Positions 1 through 8,172 of a DNA stretch of 64,000 bases are shown in pieces. Position numbers and translations under genes: made by a program. A model generated the notes under the pieces. That model saw only the letters and a list, made by a program, of their open reading frames with translations, was not told the origin of the DNA and made no database searches. Source of the stretch: Bacteroidales bacterium. Lineage in GTDB: Bacteria > Bacteroidota > Bacteroidia > Bacteroidales > Marinilabiliaceae. Within the stretch, counting starts at the first letter, position 1; each line of letters starts with the position of its first letter. The stretch spans positions 1 through 64,000 of the forward strand of contig JAKSLE010000013.1 of the NCBI GenBank assembly GCA_024401365.1. The letters are read 5' to 3'.

Positions 1-349
1 GGGGGTGGGAGTGGTGGGTGGGGAGGGGGGAGAAGGTGGGGGATTAGAGTATTTATTGATGGGAAGGGAGAAAATTTATGGGACGTACATTATTTGGCAG
101 AGTGTATTGAATGTACGGTAAGGTAAGTTCGACTTATCGTCGTTATTTGGATGGGCCTGCCAATGGGCGTCGATGGCAGAGAATTTTACTGGTTGGTATC
201 TTTTGATAGTATTTAGCAGCCAGATATATTTTTCGAAAGTTTTCATGACAGATGATTTAATTGCGAATGTAGTGAATGTGATAGGATTGCTGGTATAGCT
301 TTGGTTGGGGGAAAAATAGGGCCGGATATTGTGGGTAAGTTGTACTTCC
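1..349. other. Non-coding left edge, G-rich start
   Basis: No reading frame in this stretch has a plausible start, length or composition. The first 40 or so bases are strongly G-rich on the given strand. The rest is ordinary AT-rich spacer up to the terminator of the next gene. It could be the 3' flank of a gene outside the window. Confidence 0.5.
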
Positions 350-388
350 CAAAAAACAAAAAACCGGACGCCTTGAAGGGTGTCCGGT
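350..388 (-). terminator. Rho-independent terminator after the DUF3127 gene
   Basis: Read on the minus strand, ACCGGAC pairs with GTCCGGT around a short CC/GG-extended loop (362-388). Two T runs follow (plus-strand A runs at 350-363). It lies about 25 bases past the stop of the leftward gene. Confidence 0.8.
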
Positions 389-412
389 CTGATCGTTCAA
401 GAATCGACTGAA

Positions 413-874
413 TCAAAAAGGCATGTCGCTTGCGTCTGGAGCCGAAGTCTGAGGCGCTTGAGGGGTTTGGAATGGAGGTTGCTGGAAATTACCCATAGGT
501 GCTGCCTGAGGCATCTGACCTGCTGGTTGCTGCTGATAGGCAGGTTGCTGATAAGCACCCATTGGCGCGCCCTGCGCCATTGCTGCGTTGTAAGGCTGAA
601 CCCTCCATGCCTGAAGGTTCATTATACAGCGCTCCTCATTTTGAGGATTAGTCCACATTCTACCTCTGATATCGAAGGTTACCTGCAACTCATCCCCCAA
701 GTTAAAATTATCTATTATATTCAAACTGTTTCCTGATACCTGAAAAGGAACATAGTTGCTCCATTGCGCGTTTTGCGCGTTCTCTACCTCAATGATAAAC
801 TCCTTAAACTGGAAGCCATTAGCGCCTCTAGTCTGCACTTGGCCCTTCCTGTAAAGTTTTCCAATAATTTCCAT
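413..874 (-). CDS. DUF3127 domain protein with SSB-like acidic tail
   Basis: This 153-residue protein has an N-terminal part (about 1-90) typical of the Bacteroidetes DUF3127 family: MEIIGKLYRK, then a GNSLNIIDNF/GDELQVTFDIRG stretch that reads like an OB-fold. The remainder is a low-complexity linker rich in Q, P, A and M, ending in DASDMPF. That design (OB-like domain, disordered Pro/Gln linker, acidic tip ending in PF) is the architecture of single-stranded DNA-binding proteins, whose tip recruits partners. A role in nucleic-acid binding is inferred, not shown. It is a single gene with its own promoter and terminator. Family call firm; function uncertain. Confidence 0.85.
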   Translation of the reverse strand: MEIIGKLYRKGQVQTRGANGFQFKEFIIEVENAQNAQWSNYVPFQVSGNSLNIIDNFNLGDELQVTFDIRGRMWTNPQNEERCIMNLQAWRVQPYNAAMAQGAPMGAYQQPAYQQQPAGQMPQAAPMGNFQQPPFQTPQAPQTSAPDASDMPF

Positions 875-895
875 ATTTCTATATTTTTCCTACCC

Positions 896-903
896 CAAAG
901 GTA
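896..903 (-). promoter_or_regulatory. -7 promoter element of the DUF3127 gene
   Basis: The minus strand reads TACCTTTG, a full match to the Bacteroidetes -7 consensus TAnnTTTG, 22 bases before the ATG at 874. The -33 element was not identified with confidence. Confidence 0.5.
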
Positions 904-942
904 GAGCTTTTTCCTCAAAATTCCTACGTACTGCTGAATAAT

Positions 943-2055
943 TTACAAATCGGGCAGCAGCTTTCTCACATCCCTCAAACAAGCCCTCGAAACCGACACC
1001 CTATCACTCACCCCCTCAATCTCCAAAAAATAACTATGACTACTCGTACCACTACCAGTATACAACCTCTTCACTTTCTCCATATTCACAATAAATGACC
1101 TATGCACTCGAACGATGCTGGGATAAGGCGAAACAATCTCCGCTGCAGCTTTCATCGTTTGGCGAACCGTTCTGCGAACAACCTTACCATTGTCGTACTT
1201 ACATATCCTTATGTAGTTGCCGATGCATTCCATATAAATCAAGTCAGTTGCTCTCATCTTAACAAATCTAACAGCAGAAGCCGTAACCGCAAACATTAAC
1301 TCATCCTCCATAGAGCGACACCTAGGCCCCTCTCCCCTTACTTCGGGCTCCTGCCTATCTTTCTTGTCGGGGTTGCGAGATTTCTTAATAGTGTGCGCAT
1401 CCTTCATAGTGTGCGCGTCCTTCATAGTGTGCAAATCATAACCCAAAGAGGGTATAAATGCTACTGCAATTGACGAAATTAGAACGTCGGGAACAAAACA
1501 CTGCGCAACTGACACTCCACACAACACTATATAAACAGCACATATCATAGTACGTCTATGGTTGGCAAATTGCGTCCAACTATCAATTATTCTCATGCCC
1601 GAAAATGCTATATATAGCCATACCATAAAGTATGTTATATATACGGGCACACCGATAGCATAATCGGCACTACCCCCCTTGACGTAGTATAGACACGGCA
1701 TAGTAAAGGTGATACTCATAATACCGAGCAGATAGATAGCGCCTGCCATATACCACAGAATCTTGTTTACGTGCCTCCTCTTATTGGGGACAAGTGCATC
1801 AATATAGAGGTATATGCCGTATACCAGTGTACTGAGCGACATATAAAAGCCTAGCTGCAAGAGTTCTCTTGCGACGCCGGTGGTGGTGTATGCCATGGTG
1901 GCTTCGAAGATGGTTTCGATGACTGATATGATCAGTAATCTGTAGAAGTAGGCGCTTGACTGCGTCTTGTTGGCTGTTTCCCTGAGACTAGCATGACGGA
2001 TGAGGGCATAGCTAGTAAGTAGGAAAGATAGTAATTGTAGCCTAACTGTAGTCAT
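943..2055 (-). CDS. Membrane-anchored LytTR-family transcriptional regulator
   Basis: The protein has 370 residues. About 1-205 holds several hydrophobic segments (for example LLQLGFYMSLSTLVYGIYLYI and MICAVYIVLCGVSVAQCFV), a likely 6-7 TM sensor part. A basic linker with a tandem hexapeptide (HTMKDA) follows at about 208-225. Residues about 265-368 form a LytTR DNA-binding domain: IYMECIGNYIRI, the RTVRQTM segment and VRVHRSFIVNMEKV are family hallmarks. Such proteins pair membrane sensing directly with DNA binding, without a histidine kinase. The target genes cannot be read from context; the next genes downstream on this strand are not obviously regulated by it. Its promoter is visible just upstream. 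Confidence 0.85.
   Translation of the reverse strand: MTTVRLQLLSFLLTSYALIRHASLRETANKTQSSAYFYRLLIISVIETIFEATMAYTTTGVARELLQLGFYMSLSTLVYGIYLYIDALVPNKRRHVNKILWYMAGAIYLLGIMSITFTMPCLYYVKGGSADYAIGVPVYITYFMVWLYIAFSGMRIIDSWTQFANHRRTMICAVYIVLCGVSVAQCFVPDVLISSIAVAFIPSLGYDLHTMKDAHTMKDAHTIKKSRNPDKKDRQEPEVRGEGPRCRSMEDELMFAVTASAVRFVKMRATDLIYMECIGNYIRICKYDNGKVVRRTVRQTMKAAAEIVSPYPSIVRVHRSFIVNMEKVKRLYTGSGTSSHSYFLEIEGVSDRVSVSRACLRDVRKLLPDL
1388..1436. repeat. 18-bp in-frame tandem repeat in the LytTR linker
   Basis: Two 18-bp units (1388-1405 and 1406-1423) differ at one base and are followed by a partial third unit. They encode the repeated hexapeptide HTMKDA between the membrane part and the LytTR domain. 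The unit length keeps frame, so copy number could change linker length without breaking the gene. Confidence 0.85.
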
Positions 2056-2096
2056 TTTGGTTGATTCGTTTATTTTGTTGTGTAGTATTATGTAGT

Positions 2097-2104
2097 CAAA
2101 TCTA
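2097..2104 (-). promoter_or_regulatory. -7 promoter element of the LytTR gene
   Basis: The minus strand reads TAGATTTG, matching TAnnTTTG, about 40 bases before the ATG at 2055. Confidence 0.5.
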
Positions 2105-2141
2105 TGTGCTTCTCAGTAACCTATGTATAACCCAATCTCTC

Positions 2142-3752
2142 TCACCTTATGTGCCGTGTAAGCTTAGCGCTCAGGTCGATCTTCTCCGTTCTGTTTTTAC
2201 CCATAGTAGAGAGTTCCAGTCGTTTATTTTCGTATCCCGGTGCACCGCAGAGGATGATGTAGTCGGTCTCCCGTTCCAGAGTCAGGCCGTATAGTCCGTC
2301 GTCGTTAGGTTTCAGTTTGACGTTGGTACCATCGGACCCGACAATCCTCACAAAGGCTCCATCGAGCTTTTCGCCTCCGGTGCCTGTGAGAGATCCGGCG
2401 AGAGTGAGCAACACCTCAGGCAACACGAAGGAGTATATGTTGTCTATACCCTTAGTATTGCCCCTGTTGCTGGAGAGAAGGCCTCTCTCCCTGTTGCCCT
2501 GAAAAACGATACCGAAATCGTCGCCGATGGAATTGATAGGCAATCCCATGTTTTTGACGTCGAAACGGCCCGTTTCCGTCCTTGTGGCTATAAATATATC
2601 CAATCCGCCATAACCTATATGACCATTAGATGAAAAATAGAGTGTGCCGTTGTCCCTCACATAAGGGAACATCTCGTCACCAGCTGAGTTGATCATAGCA
2701 CCCGCATTTTCGGCAGTCGACCATCCGTCGTCTGTCTTATGCGTGATCCAAATATCTTTACCTCCCAGTCCCCCGGGAGCGTCGCTTACGAAATAGAGAG
2801 TCTGTCCATCGGGCGATATAGCTGGGTGAGCCACCATCATGGTAGAGTCGCCCCCAGGGATGATACGTTTAGGTTCGCCCCAGCGGCCGCCCGAGCGAGT
2901 AATCTCGTATGCCTCGGCGGTATTCTGGTAGTCGGCGCCCCCCTGAGCGCTCGCCTCCTTATTGTATGGGCATCTAGTGAAGTACATTACCTTGCCATCA
3001 GAAGAGAAGTTGGGTGTACCGTCATCTATCTTAGAGCCCCAAGGTTCGGGCAAAGCCTCCGGCTCGGTCCACTCCTCGCCGCCATCGTACTTAGCCACGT
3101 ATATTGTGCTATTACCCTGTCCAGTGACGCGGTTGACCTTGCTTCTTCTCTTAGCAGTGCGCATACTAGTGAAGTAGACCACCTCGTAGTCGTCGCCTAT
3201 ATAAGCCGGGCAGTAGTCGGAAAACTTACTATTGAAAGCCTTCATGAGGGAGAGTTGGTAGCCCGTATCCACTGCGGCTCCGCTCTTTTTATCAGGCACC
3301 AGTTTAGCCAAGCTTCTTTTAGCCATTTCGCACGACTGTTGGCCCTGAATGGCGCGTTTATCGGTAGATCGTTTACGCAGATACATTTCGTAAGCCTCCG
3401 CTGCCTCATCCAGCTTACCCGTCTGTCGGTAGCAGTCGCCCAGATAAAGTTGAGCCACGGCGTCGTGGTAACCATACTTCACAGCCTGACGATATGCCCC
3501 CACAGCCCTTGAGTACTTACCTTTGAGGCGATAGCACTCACCCAAGTAGAAGTTGTACTCCGCCCTACTATATCGGTCGCCCGCCCCCTTAGCATGCTTA
3601 AGCAATATTTTCTCTGCTCTATCGTACTCACCTATATTGTAAGCCTCGATACCAGCCTGAGGAGAGCGACTCTTACAACCAACGAAGGCGACTACTATCA
3701 AGAAGATAGTAATCGCCATCATTGATTTGTATGAAAAGAAATTTTTATTCAT
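2142..3752 (-). CDS. PorE-like lipoprotein: TPR, PD40 beta-propeller, regulatory-like domain
   Basis: The protein has 536 residues. The N terminus is a lipoprotein signal (hydrophobic stretch then VAFVGCKS, lipid-bearing Cys at about 26). TPR repeats span about 33-140 (GIEAYNIGEYDRAEK, YFLGECYRLKGKYSRAV-like units). PD40/WD40-like propeller blades follow at about 185-430 (PNFSSDGKVMYFTR, AISPDGQTLYFVSD, GTLYFSSNGHIGYGGLDIF). A carboxypeptidase-regulatory-like beta-sandwich lies at about 440-520. The same order is known from PorE of the Porphyromonas T9SS, but PorE carries a C-terminal OmpA peptidoglycan-binding domain that is absent here. It lies 35 bases after an outer-membrane-barrel gene, so the two are probably co-transcribed. 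An outer-membrane or periplasmic secretion or gliding role is inferred. Confidence 0.75.
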   Translation of the reverse strand: MNKNFFSYKSMMAITIFLIVVAFVGCKSRSPQAGIEAYNIGEYDRAEKILLKHAKGAGDRYSRAEYNFYLGECYRLKGKYSRAVGAYRQAVKYGYHDAVAQLYLGDCYRQTGKLDEAAEAYEMYLRKRSTDKRAIQGQQSCEMAKRSLAKLVPDKKSGAAVDTGYQLSLMKAFNSKFSDYCPAYIGDDYEVVYFTSMRTAKRRSKVNRVTGQGNSTIYVAKYDGGEEWTEPEALPEPWGSKIDDGTPNFSSDGKVMYFTRCPYNKEASAQGGADYQNTAEAYEITRSGGRWGEPKRIIPGGDSTMMVAHPAISPDGQTLYFVSDAPGGLGGKDIWITHKTDDGWSTAENAGAMINSAGDEMFPYVRDNGTLYFSSNGHIGYGGLDIFIATRTETGRFDVKNMGLPINSIGDDFGIVFQGNRERGLLSSNRGNTKGIDNIYSFVLPEVLLTLAGSLTGTGGEKLDGAFVRIVGSDGTNVKLKPNDDGLYGLTLERETDYIILCGAPGYENKRLELSTMGKNRTEKIDLSAKLTRHIR

Positions 3753-3787
3753 CTAGAGTCCCTAGAGCAAGCCGTGACCAGCCTGGC

Positions 3788-4600
3788 TTATCGCCTCTGC
3801 TGACGGTTCTGAGCATTACGTTTGAATACTCTCTTGTTCTTGACGTAGTTGCGACGGTTGTACTTGTTTGTTGTGTAGAAGTTTGAATGCGACAATCGGT
3901 ACTTAGCGCCGACCATCATGTTCCACATACAATCGTTACCATGGCTCTCCCACCATTCGCCGTTAGGCTTACGGTAACCCGAGTGTCCATCGACCTCGTC
4001 GTCCATGATATATATACCCTTGATTTCGCCGAAGATCTTCCAGTCTGGTGTCAATACGTAGGTTACGCCGATATTACCGTAGATCAATGGAGCGAAGGTA
4101 AGACCAGTCTTTACATTCCACCAGTCGTTCACTGGGTCATCGAAGTCGATACCGATCTTCTTGGTCTTTTTCTCGGCCGAATACAACATACCGCCGCCGC
4201 CGAAGCCAGCGTAAGGGATGATGATACGATCGGCGTAATATCCCTGGATAAGATCGAGGAACGATATCTTGATACCGCTATTGATATCGAAGAAGAATGT
4301 CTTAAACTCGAGGTCGGCACCACGTTTCATATAACCATGGAGCATACCGCCATCGAGCTCGACGCCGGCATCCATCCAGTTGAACACAGGGCGATCGGCG
4401 CCGACAGAGATACCTACGCGCACCTTACCCTTATCTACCAAATCACCGAACCAGTTGTTTGGGCCTAACTTAGCATAGAGATGCATACCCTCAAACAACC
4501 TTGGCATTTTTTTACGTCCTTGATAGGCGTTATATTGAGCATCCACCACCTGACACATTGCCATGAACAGCAATAGTATATATAAAAATGGCTTTGACAT
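3788..4600 (-). CDS. Outer-membrane beta-barrel protein, partner of the PorE-like lipoprotein
   Basis: The protein has 270 residues with an N-terminal signal peptide (hydrophobic core FLYILLLFMAMCQVVDAQ, cleavage expected after DAQ). The body has alternating aromatic/hydrophobic strands and Gly turns (LYAKLGPNNWFGDL, YAGFGGGGMLYSAE, YGNIGVTYVLTPDWKIFGEIKG), as in porin-like or PorT/OmpW-sized barrels. The last about 35 residues are very basic (YNRRNYVKNKRVFKRNAQNRQQRR). I do not recognise a named family. It is the first gene of a pair with the downstream TPR/propeller lipoprotein, which suggests one outer-membrane complex. Confidence 0.65.
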   Translation of the reverse strand: MSKPFLYILLLFMAMCQVVDAQYNAYQGRKKMPRLFEGMHLYAKLGPNNWFGDLVDKGKVRVGISVGADRPVFNWMDAGVELDGGMLHGYMKRGADLEFKTFFFDINSGIKISFLDLIQGYYADRIIIPYAGFGGGGMLYSAEKKTKKIGIDFDDPVNDWWNVKTGLTFAPLIYGNIGVTYVLTPDWKIFGEIKGIYIMDDEVDGHSGYRKPNGEWWESHGNDCMWNMMVGAKYRLSHSNFYTTNKYNRRNYVKNKRVFKRNAQNRQQRR

Positions 4601-4752
4601 CTTTCTTTATTGTAGTTTTATATTTATATCTTAGTCTATAAATATGCAATTTTCAAAGTCCAAAGTTGACAATAAATATTTACAAAAAAAAATATTTAGG
4701 GCGATTTGTTGCCATCAGACTACTTTCTTGCAAAAAATATCAATAAATGATG

Positions 4753-4760
4753 CATCTTTG
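4753..4760 (+). promoter_or_regulatory. Probable -7 promoter element of murB
   Basis: CATCTTTG followed by C matches TAnnTTTG except for the first base. It lies 56 bases before the murB ATG, with no better candidate in the gap. Confidence 0.4.
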
Positions 4761-4816
4761 CAATTGTATTCTGTTTCAACTTGTTCATTTGAACATCACA
4801 ACATTTCACTCCTACG

Positions 4817-5824
4817 ATGGAAGTTATAAAAAAGGTTGCACTAAAGGCGTATAATTCATTCGGAATTTCTGCATTAGCTGAAAATATGGTCGTTTGTTCA
4901 TCCACCTACGATGTGACATCGCTATGTCACGCGCTAAGGAACGAGAAGGTCTACATACTAGGTGGTGGGAACAACATATTGTTTGACGGTGACTTTGCTG
5001 GATACATTATAAAGCCAGAGATAAAGGGCATAGAGATAACAGCGGAAGACGACGAGACCGTCACGCTGCATGTAGGTGCTGGTGAAGACTGGGACGCCTT
5101 TGTGGAGTATACGGTAAAGAACGACTGGGGTGGGCTTGAGAACCTCTCGCTCATACCTGGCACTGTAGGAGCCTCGCCAGTGCAGAATATAGGTGCATAC
5201 GGTGCTGAGGTAGGCAATGCGATTGTTTCCGTTGAGGGGGTACGGCTCTCTACGGGTCAGACGTTCGTGGTATCAAGGGAAGAGTGTCGTTTTGGGTATC
5301 GTGACAGCATATTCAAGAACGAGATGAAAGGCGATGCCATAATAACATATGTGAACTTCAGGTTGACGAAGAAGCCTGTTGCCAATATATCCTACGCACC
5401 AGTACGCGAGGCCATGTCGCGTCGCAACACAGAGACCATCCAGGCGGTACGAGAAGAGATTATAAACATCAGGAACAGCAAGTTGCCCGACCCCAAAGTG
5501 CAAGGCAACGCTGGCAGTTTCTTCAAGAACCCTGAGGTACCGGCGGAGGTATTTGAGCGTTTACGGGCGGAGTATCCTGGCATACCTTCGTTTCCGCTTG
5601 CCAATGGAGATGTGAAGATACCTGCGGCGTGGCTTATTGATCAGTGTGGGTGGAAAGGCAAGGCGCTGGGCAAGGCTGCGGTACACCATATACAGCCGTT
5701 GGTACTGGTCAACAATGGTGGTGCCACGGCTGGGGACATACTTGCGTTGGCTGGGAAGATAATATCGGATGTGAAGGAGAAGTTTGGTGTGGAGTTGGCG
5801 ATGGAGGTAAACTTGGTGAGATAG
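4817..5824 (+). CDS. murB: UDP-N-acetylenolpyruvoylglucosamine reductase MurB
   Basis: The protein has 335 residues, close to the 342 of the E. coli enzyme. It reduces UDP-GlcNAc-enolpyruvate to UDP-MurNAc with NADPH, the second committed step of peptidoglycan precursor synthesis in the cytoplasm. Family motifs are all visible: NTFG-like NSFGISA near the N terminus, the FAD-binding LGGGNNILF (about 50-58), SLIPGTVGASPVQNIGAYG (about 115-133), the YRDS segment, GNAGSFFKNPEV with the catalytic Ser, and the C-terminal LIDQCGWKGKALG. It stands alone on the plus strand between leftward genes, with its own terminator. Confidence 0.97.
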   Translation: MEVIKKVALKAYNSFGISALAENMVVCSSTYDVTSLCHALRNEKVYILGGGNNILFDGDFAGYIIKPEIKGIEITAEDDETVTLHVGAGEDWDAFVEYTVKNDWGGLENLSLIPGTVGASPVQNIGAYGAEVGNAIVSVEGVRLSTGQTFVVSREECRFGYRDSIFKNEMKGDAIITYVNFRLTKKPVANISYAPVREAMSRRNTETIQAVREEIINIRNSKLPDPKVQGNAGSFFKNPEVPAEVFERLRAEYPGIPSFPLANGDVKIPAAWLIDQCGWKGKALGKAAVHHIQPLVLVNNGGATAGDILALAGKIISDVKEKFGVELAMEVNLVR

Positions 5825-5852
5825 GCTAGTGGGGGGGCTAGATAGATGAAGA

Positions 5853-5886
5853 AACGGACATCTCTTGGGGGAGATGCCCGTTTTTT
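5853..5886 (+). terminator. Terminator of murB (probably bidirectional)
   Basis: CGGACATCTC pairs with GAGATGCCCG across a short G-rich loop, followed by TTTTTT at 5881-5886. Its right arm and T run are duplicated at 8091-8106. Confidence 0.8.
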
Positions 5887-5952
5887 AATTATTTGTTGTT
5901 GTGGTGTGGATTACATTTCGCGACCTGAGAGGTCGTACTTCTTGTCGCCACG
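5871..5952. repeat. 82-bp repeat, copy 1 (3' end of surface-protein gene plus terminator arm)
   Basis: The 82 bases are identical to 8091-8172. They cover the last coding bases of both tandem surface-protein genes (encoding KKYDLSGREM), the 3' spacer, the T run and one arm of the terminator hairpin. Perfect identity next to clearly diverged coding sequence points to recent duplication or gene conversion. Confidence 0.95.
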
Positions 5953-7932
5953 GATGATGACGATGCGACCGTTCTGGATGGTCTTGATAGCCTTCTGAGC
6001 CTTGTCGGCATTGACTGACTCGATAGCTGTAGGAGTTGATGGAGCATCAATCACCTCGCTTGATTGCTCCACATTCCCTGTTATCTTGGTGAGGATTGTA
6101 TTATCGGCTAGCTTGAGAGCCTTGCCTTCGCCCAAAGTAATAGTGGCATTTTCGGAAGCATAATCAAGTGTTTTTTCTACTACGTCAAATTTGCCAGCAT
6201 TGAGTGTTACTGACGACTCATCATCAAGGTAAATAGCTGTTTTACCTACAAATGTTCCGCCATTGATGGTAATCGATGTGGAAGCGAACGCAATTACGGG
6301 AATGTTACTGCTAACTATACTACCAGTTTGTTCCTCGCTGTTGTCACAAATAATAAGATGTGCGTTGTTATTTGACGTCGTAACGGCGCCATTAAGTGAG
6401 TGTCCGTTCAGGTCGAGGACGACTTCAGTGTCTTTTTTGGAAATGGTTAAACTACCGTTACCTAGATTTATATCAGCCAAAAGTTTGACGCTTGCTGTTT
6501 CTTGGCTTGCAAATACGGCATTAATGAGTGCCACGGCATCATAATAATTCGTCGTAGTCTCGCCGATAGTGATCTGGGCGATAGGAAGAGCTACCACCTT
6601 GTAAGGATACTCAGCCTTTGTAGCCTCGTCGTCATTGTTCACCACCTCATAGCCCACAGCTACGCAATCAGTTGGGTCCATTGAGAAGAGACCACCCTTG
6701 ACGATTGGCTCGGTGAAACGGTTTGTATTGTCAGTGAAGCATAAATCGGAACCCTTGAACATACCACCGTTGATGGTAATAGCATATCCCATAGATACAT
6801 AACACACCTCAGAAGCGCCCTTGTATGTGCCTCCGTTAATCACAAGGTCTCCACTAGAAGCAAATGCTTTGCCATTAGCACCAATGTTCTCTACTATGCC
6901 TTCACCCTCAATAGTGAGCTTTCCAAACTTCGCTTGTAATACGCAGCCTCCGCTTACATTGCCTTTGATGTTATGCCCATTGAGGTTAATCGTGATGTCA
7001 GCATCTGGATGGTTGCTGTAAAGTGAGCCATCTTCCGATAAGGTAACATCGTTATATAGCTTGACTGTAGCCTGACTGTGGATAAGTCTGAACTGGTATT
7101 GAAATTCTTGTTCGCCATAATAGTTGTATGTATTGTCATCAACGATAATTTGGGCTAGAGGAACTTGGAACGCAGGACGAACAGAGAAGCCAAAATAGCG
7201 GTTGTCATAGCCAGTAGAGATGAAATCCTTATTGATGGACAAATGGTTCGACAAATGGCTGCTGCCGTAAAGTGTGCGCGATTGATATATGCCTGATGTT
7301 TTGTTTGGATTAGGGAGTGTCGTGCTTGCACGCATATCAGTAGCTGGAAGGAAGATGTGAACGTCCGTGCTTACATCGTATGACGACTTGGCAGTTTGTC
7401 CTTTAGCTACTGTTTGACCTTGGTCCATATCGTCTTTGGCCTTATAGACAATATAGCCATTCACACTTTGCCCTTTATAAGTGTCAGTCCATACCCAATA
7501 ACACTCATTTTTAAGCTCTGATAGTTGGGCATAAGAAGGAGTTCTCCATGCTCCACCCCATATCTTTGATGCTACATCGTCTTCTGGGGAAAGCTCTCTC
7601 ATGTCGTCGCCTGCAAAATTCCCCTCGGCATCGTACCAAACGCCACTTTTATTGCCATCGGCAATAGTGTATTTAGTGTAGCCGTCTTTTGAGTCCTTGT
7701 CATGATCCATGAACTTGTAGGTACTAAAACTGTAGTCGTTCTTAGTCTCTATCTCACCCCATGCATAGTAGGCGCCTGACTTTTCTGTCGAATCAGCACC
7801 AACGTTACAGGTGGCCCATAGTGTACCGCTATACAAACCAAGGTCGACATATTCATGACCGTTCTCATAGTTTTGTGCCCATGCACCAATGGCAATGAGG
7901 GCAGATGATAAAAGTGTTAATGCTTTTTTCAT
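5911..7932 (-). CDS. Secreted FISUMP-like and beta-helix repeat surface protein
   Basis: The protein has 673 residues with a signal peptide (MKKALTLLSSALIAIGAWAQ). Residues about 22-255 resemble the Fibrobacter succinogenes major paralogous domain: YVDLGLYSGTLWATCNVGA, YYAWGE, IWGGAWRTPSYAQ and YFGFSVRPAF. Two right-handed beta-helix-like units follow (about 260-430 and 435-600), each starting with AQI and a Tyr-rich strand and containing DLNGH/NLNGHN and INGGT ladders. The C-terminal tail (NGRIVIIRGDKKYDLSGREM) is shared with the next gene and resembles short C-terminal tails on Bacteroidales secreted proteins. It is probably exported to the surface. Substrate and sorting route are unknown. 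It is a tandem paralogue of the gene at 8130-9512. Confidence 0.75.
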   Translation of the reverse strand: MKKALTLLSSALIAIGAWAQNYENGHEYVDLGLYSGTLWATCNVGADSTEKSGAYYAWGEIETKNDYSFSTYKFMDHDKDSKDGYTKYTIADGNKSGVWYDAEGNFAGDDMRELSPEDDVASKIWGGAWRTPSYAQLSELKNECYWVWTDTYKGQSVNGYIVYKAKDDMDQGQTVAKGQTAKSSYDVSTDVHIFLPATDMRASTTLPNPNKTSGIYQSRTLYGSSHLSNHLSINKDFISTGYDNRYFGFSVRPAFQVPLAQIIVDDNTYNYYGEQEFQYQFRLIHSQATVKLYNDVTLSEDGSLYSNHPDADITINLNGHNIKGNVSGGCVLQAKFGKLTIEGEGIVENIGANGKAFASSGDLVINGGTYKGASEVCYVSMGYAITINGGMFKGSDLCFTDNTNRFTEPIVKGGLFSMDPTDCVAVGYEVVNNDDEATKAEYPYKVVALPIAQITIGETTTNYYDAVALINAVFASQETASVKLLADINLGNGSLTISKKDTEVVLDLNGHSLNGAVTTSNNNAHLIICDNSEEQTGSIVSSNIPVIAFASTSITINGGTFVGKTAIYLDDESSVTLNAGKFDVVEKTLDYASENATITLGEGKALKLADNTILTKITGNVEQSSEVIDAPSTPTAIESVNADKAQKAIKTIQNGRIVIIRGDKKYDLSGREM

Positions 7933-7965
7933 TTTACTTGTTATTGTTTTTCATAATTGCTGGGA

Positions 7966-7973
7966 CAAAAATA
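7966..7973 (-). promoter_or_regulatory. -7 promoter element of the FISUMP/beta-helix gene
   Basis: The minus strand reads TATTTTTG, matching TAnnTTTG, 33 bases before the ATG at 7932. Confidence 0.45.
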
Positions 7974-8065
7974 AGCAAAAGATTTCTGTCGTAGAAACAA
8001 AATTGCGATTTACTTTATGTTTAAGAAATATTCTTATTGCCTCCCTAATAAAATAGCATGGAAAA

Positions 8066-8106
8066 CAAAAAATACGGACACCTCTTTTGGAGATGCCCGT
8101 TTTTTA
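8066..8106 (-). terminator. Terminator after the second surface-protein gene
   Basis: CGGGCATCTC and GAGGTGTCCG (minus strand) pair around a 5-base loop, and a T run follows at 8068-8073. T runs flank both sides, so it can act in either direction. The right arm belongs to the 82-bp repeat. Confidence 0.75.
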
Positions 8107-8172
8107 ATTATTTGTTGTTGTGGTGTGGATTACATTTCGCGACCTGAGAGGTCGTACTTCTTGTCGCCACGA
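8091..8172. repeat. 82-bp repeat, copy 2
   Basis: Identical to 5871-5952; see that entry. It covers the 3' end of the second surface-protein gene and one arm of its terminator. Confidence 0.95.
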
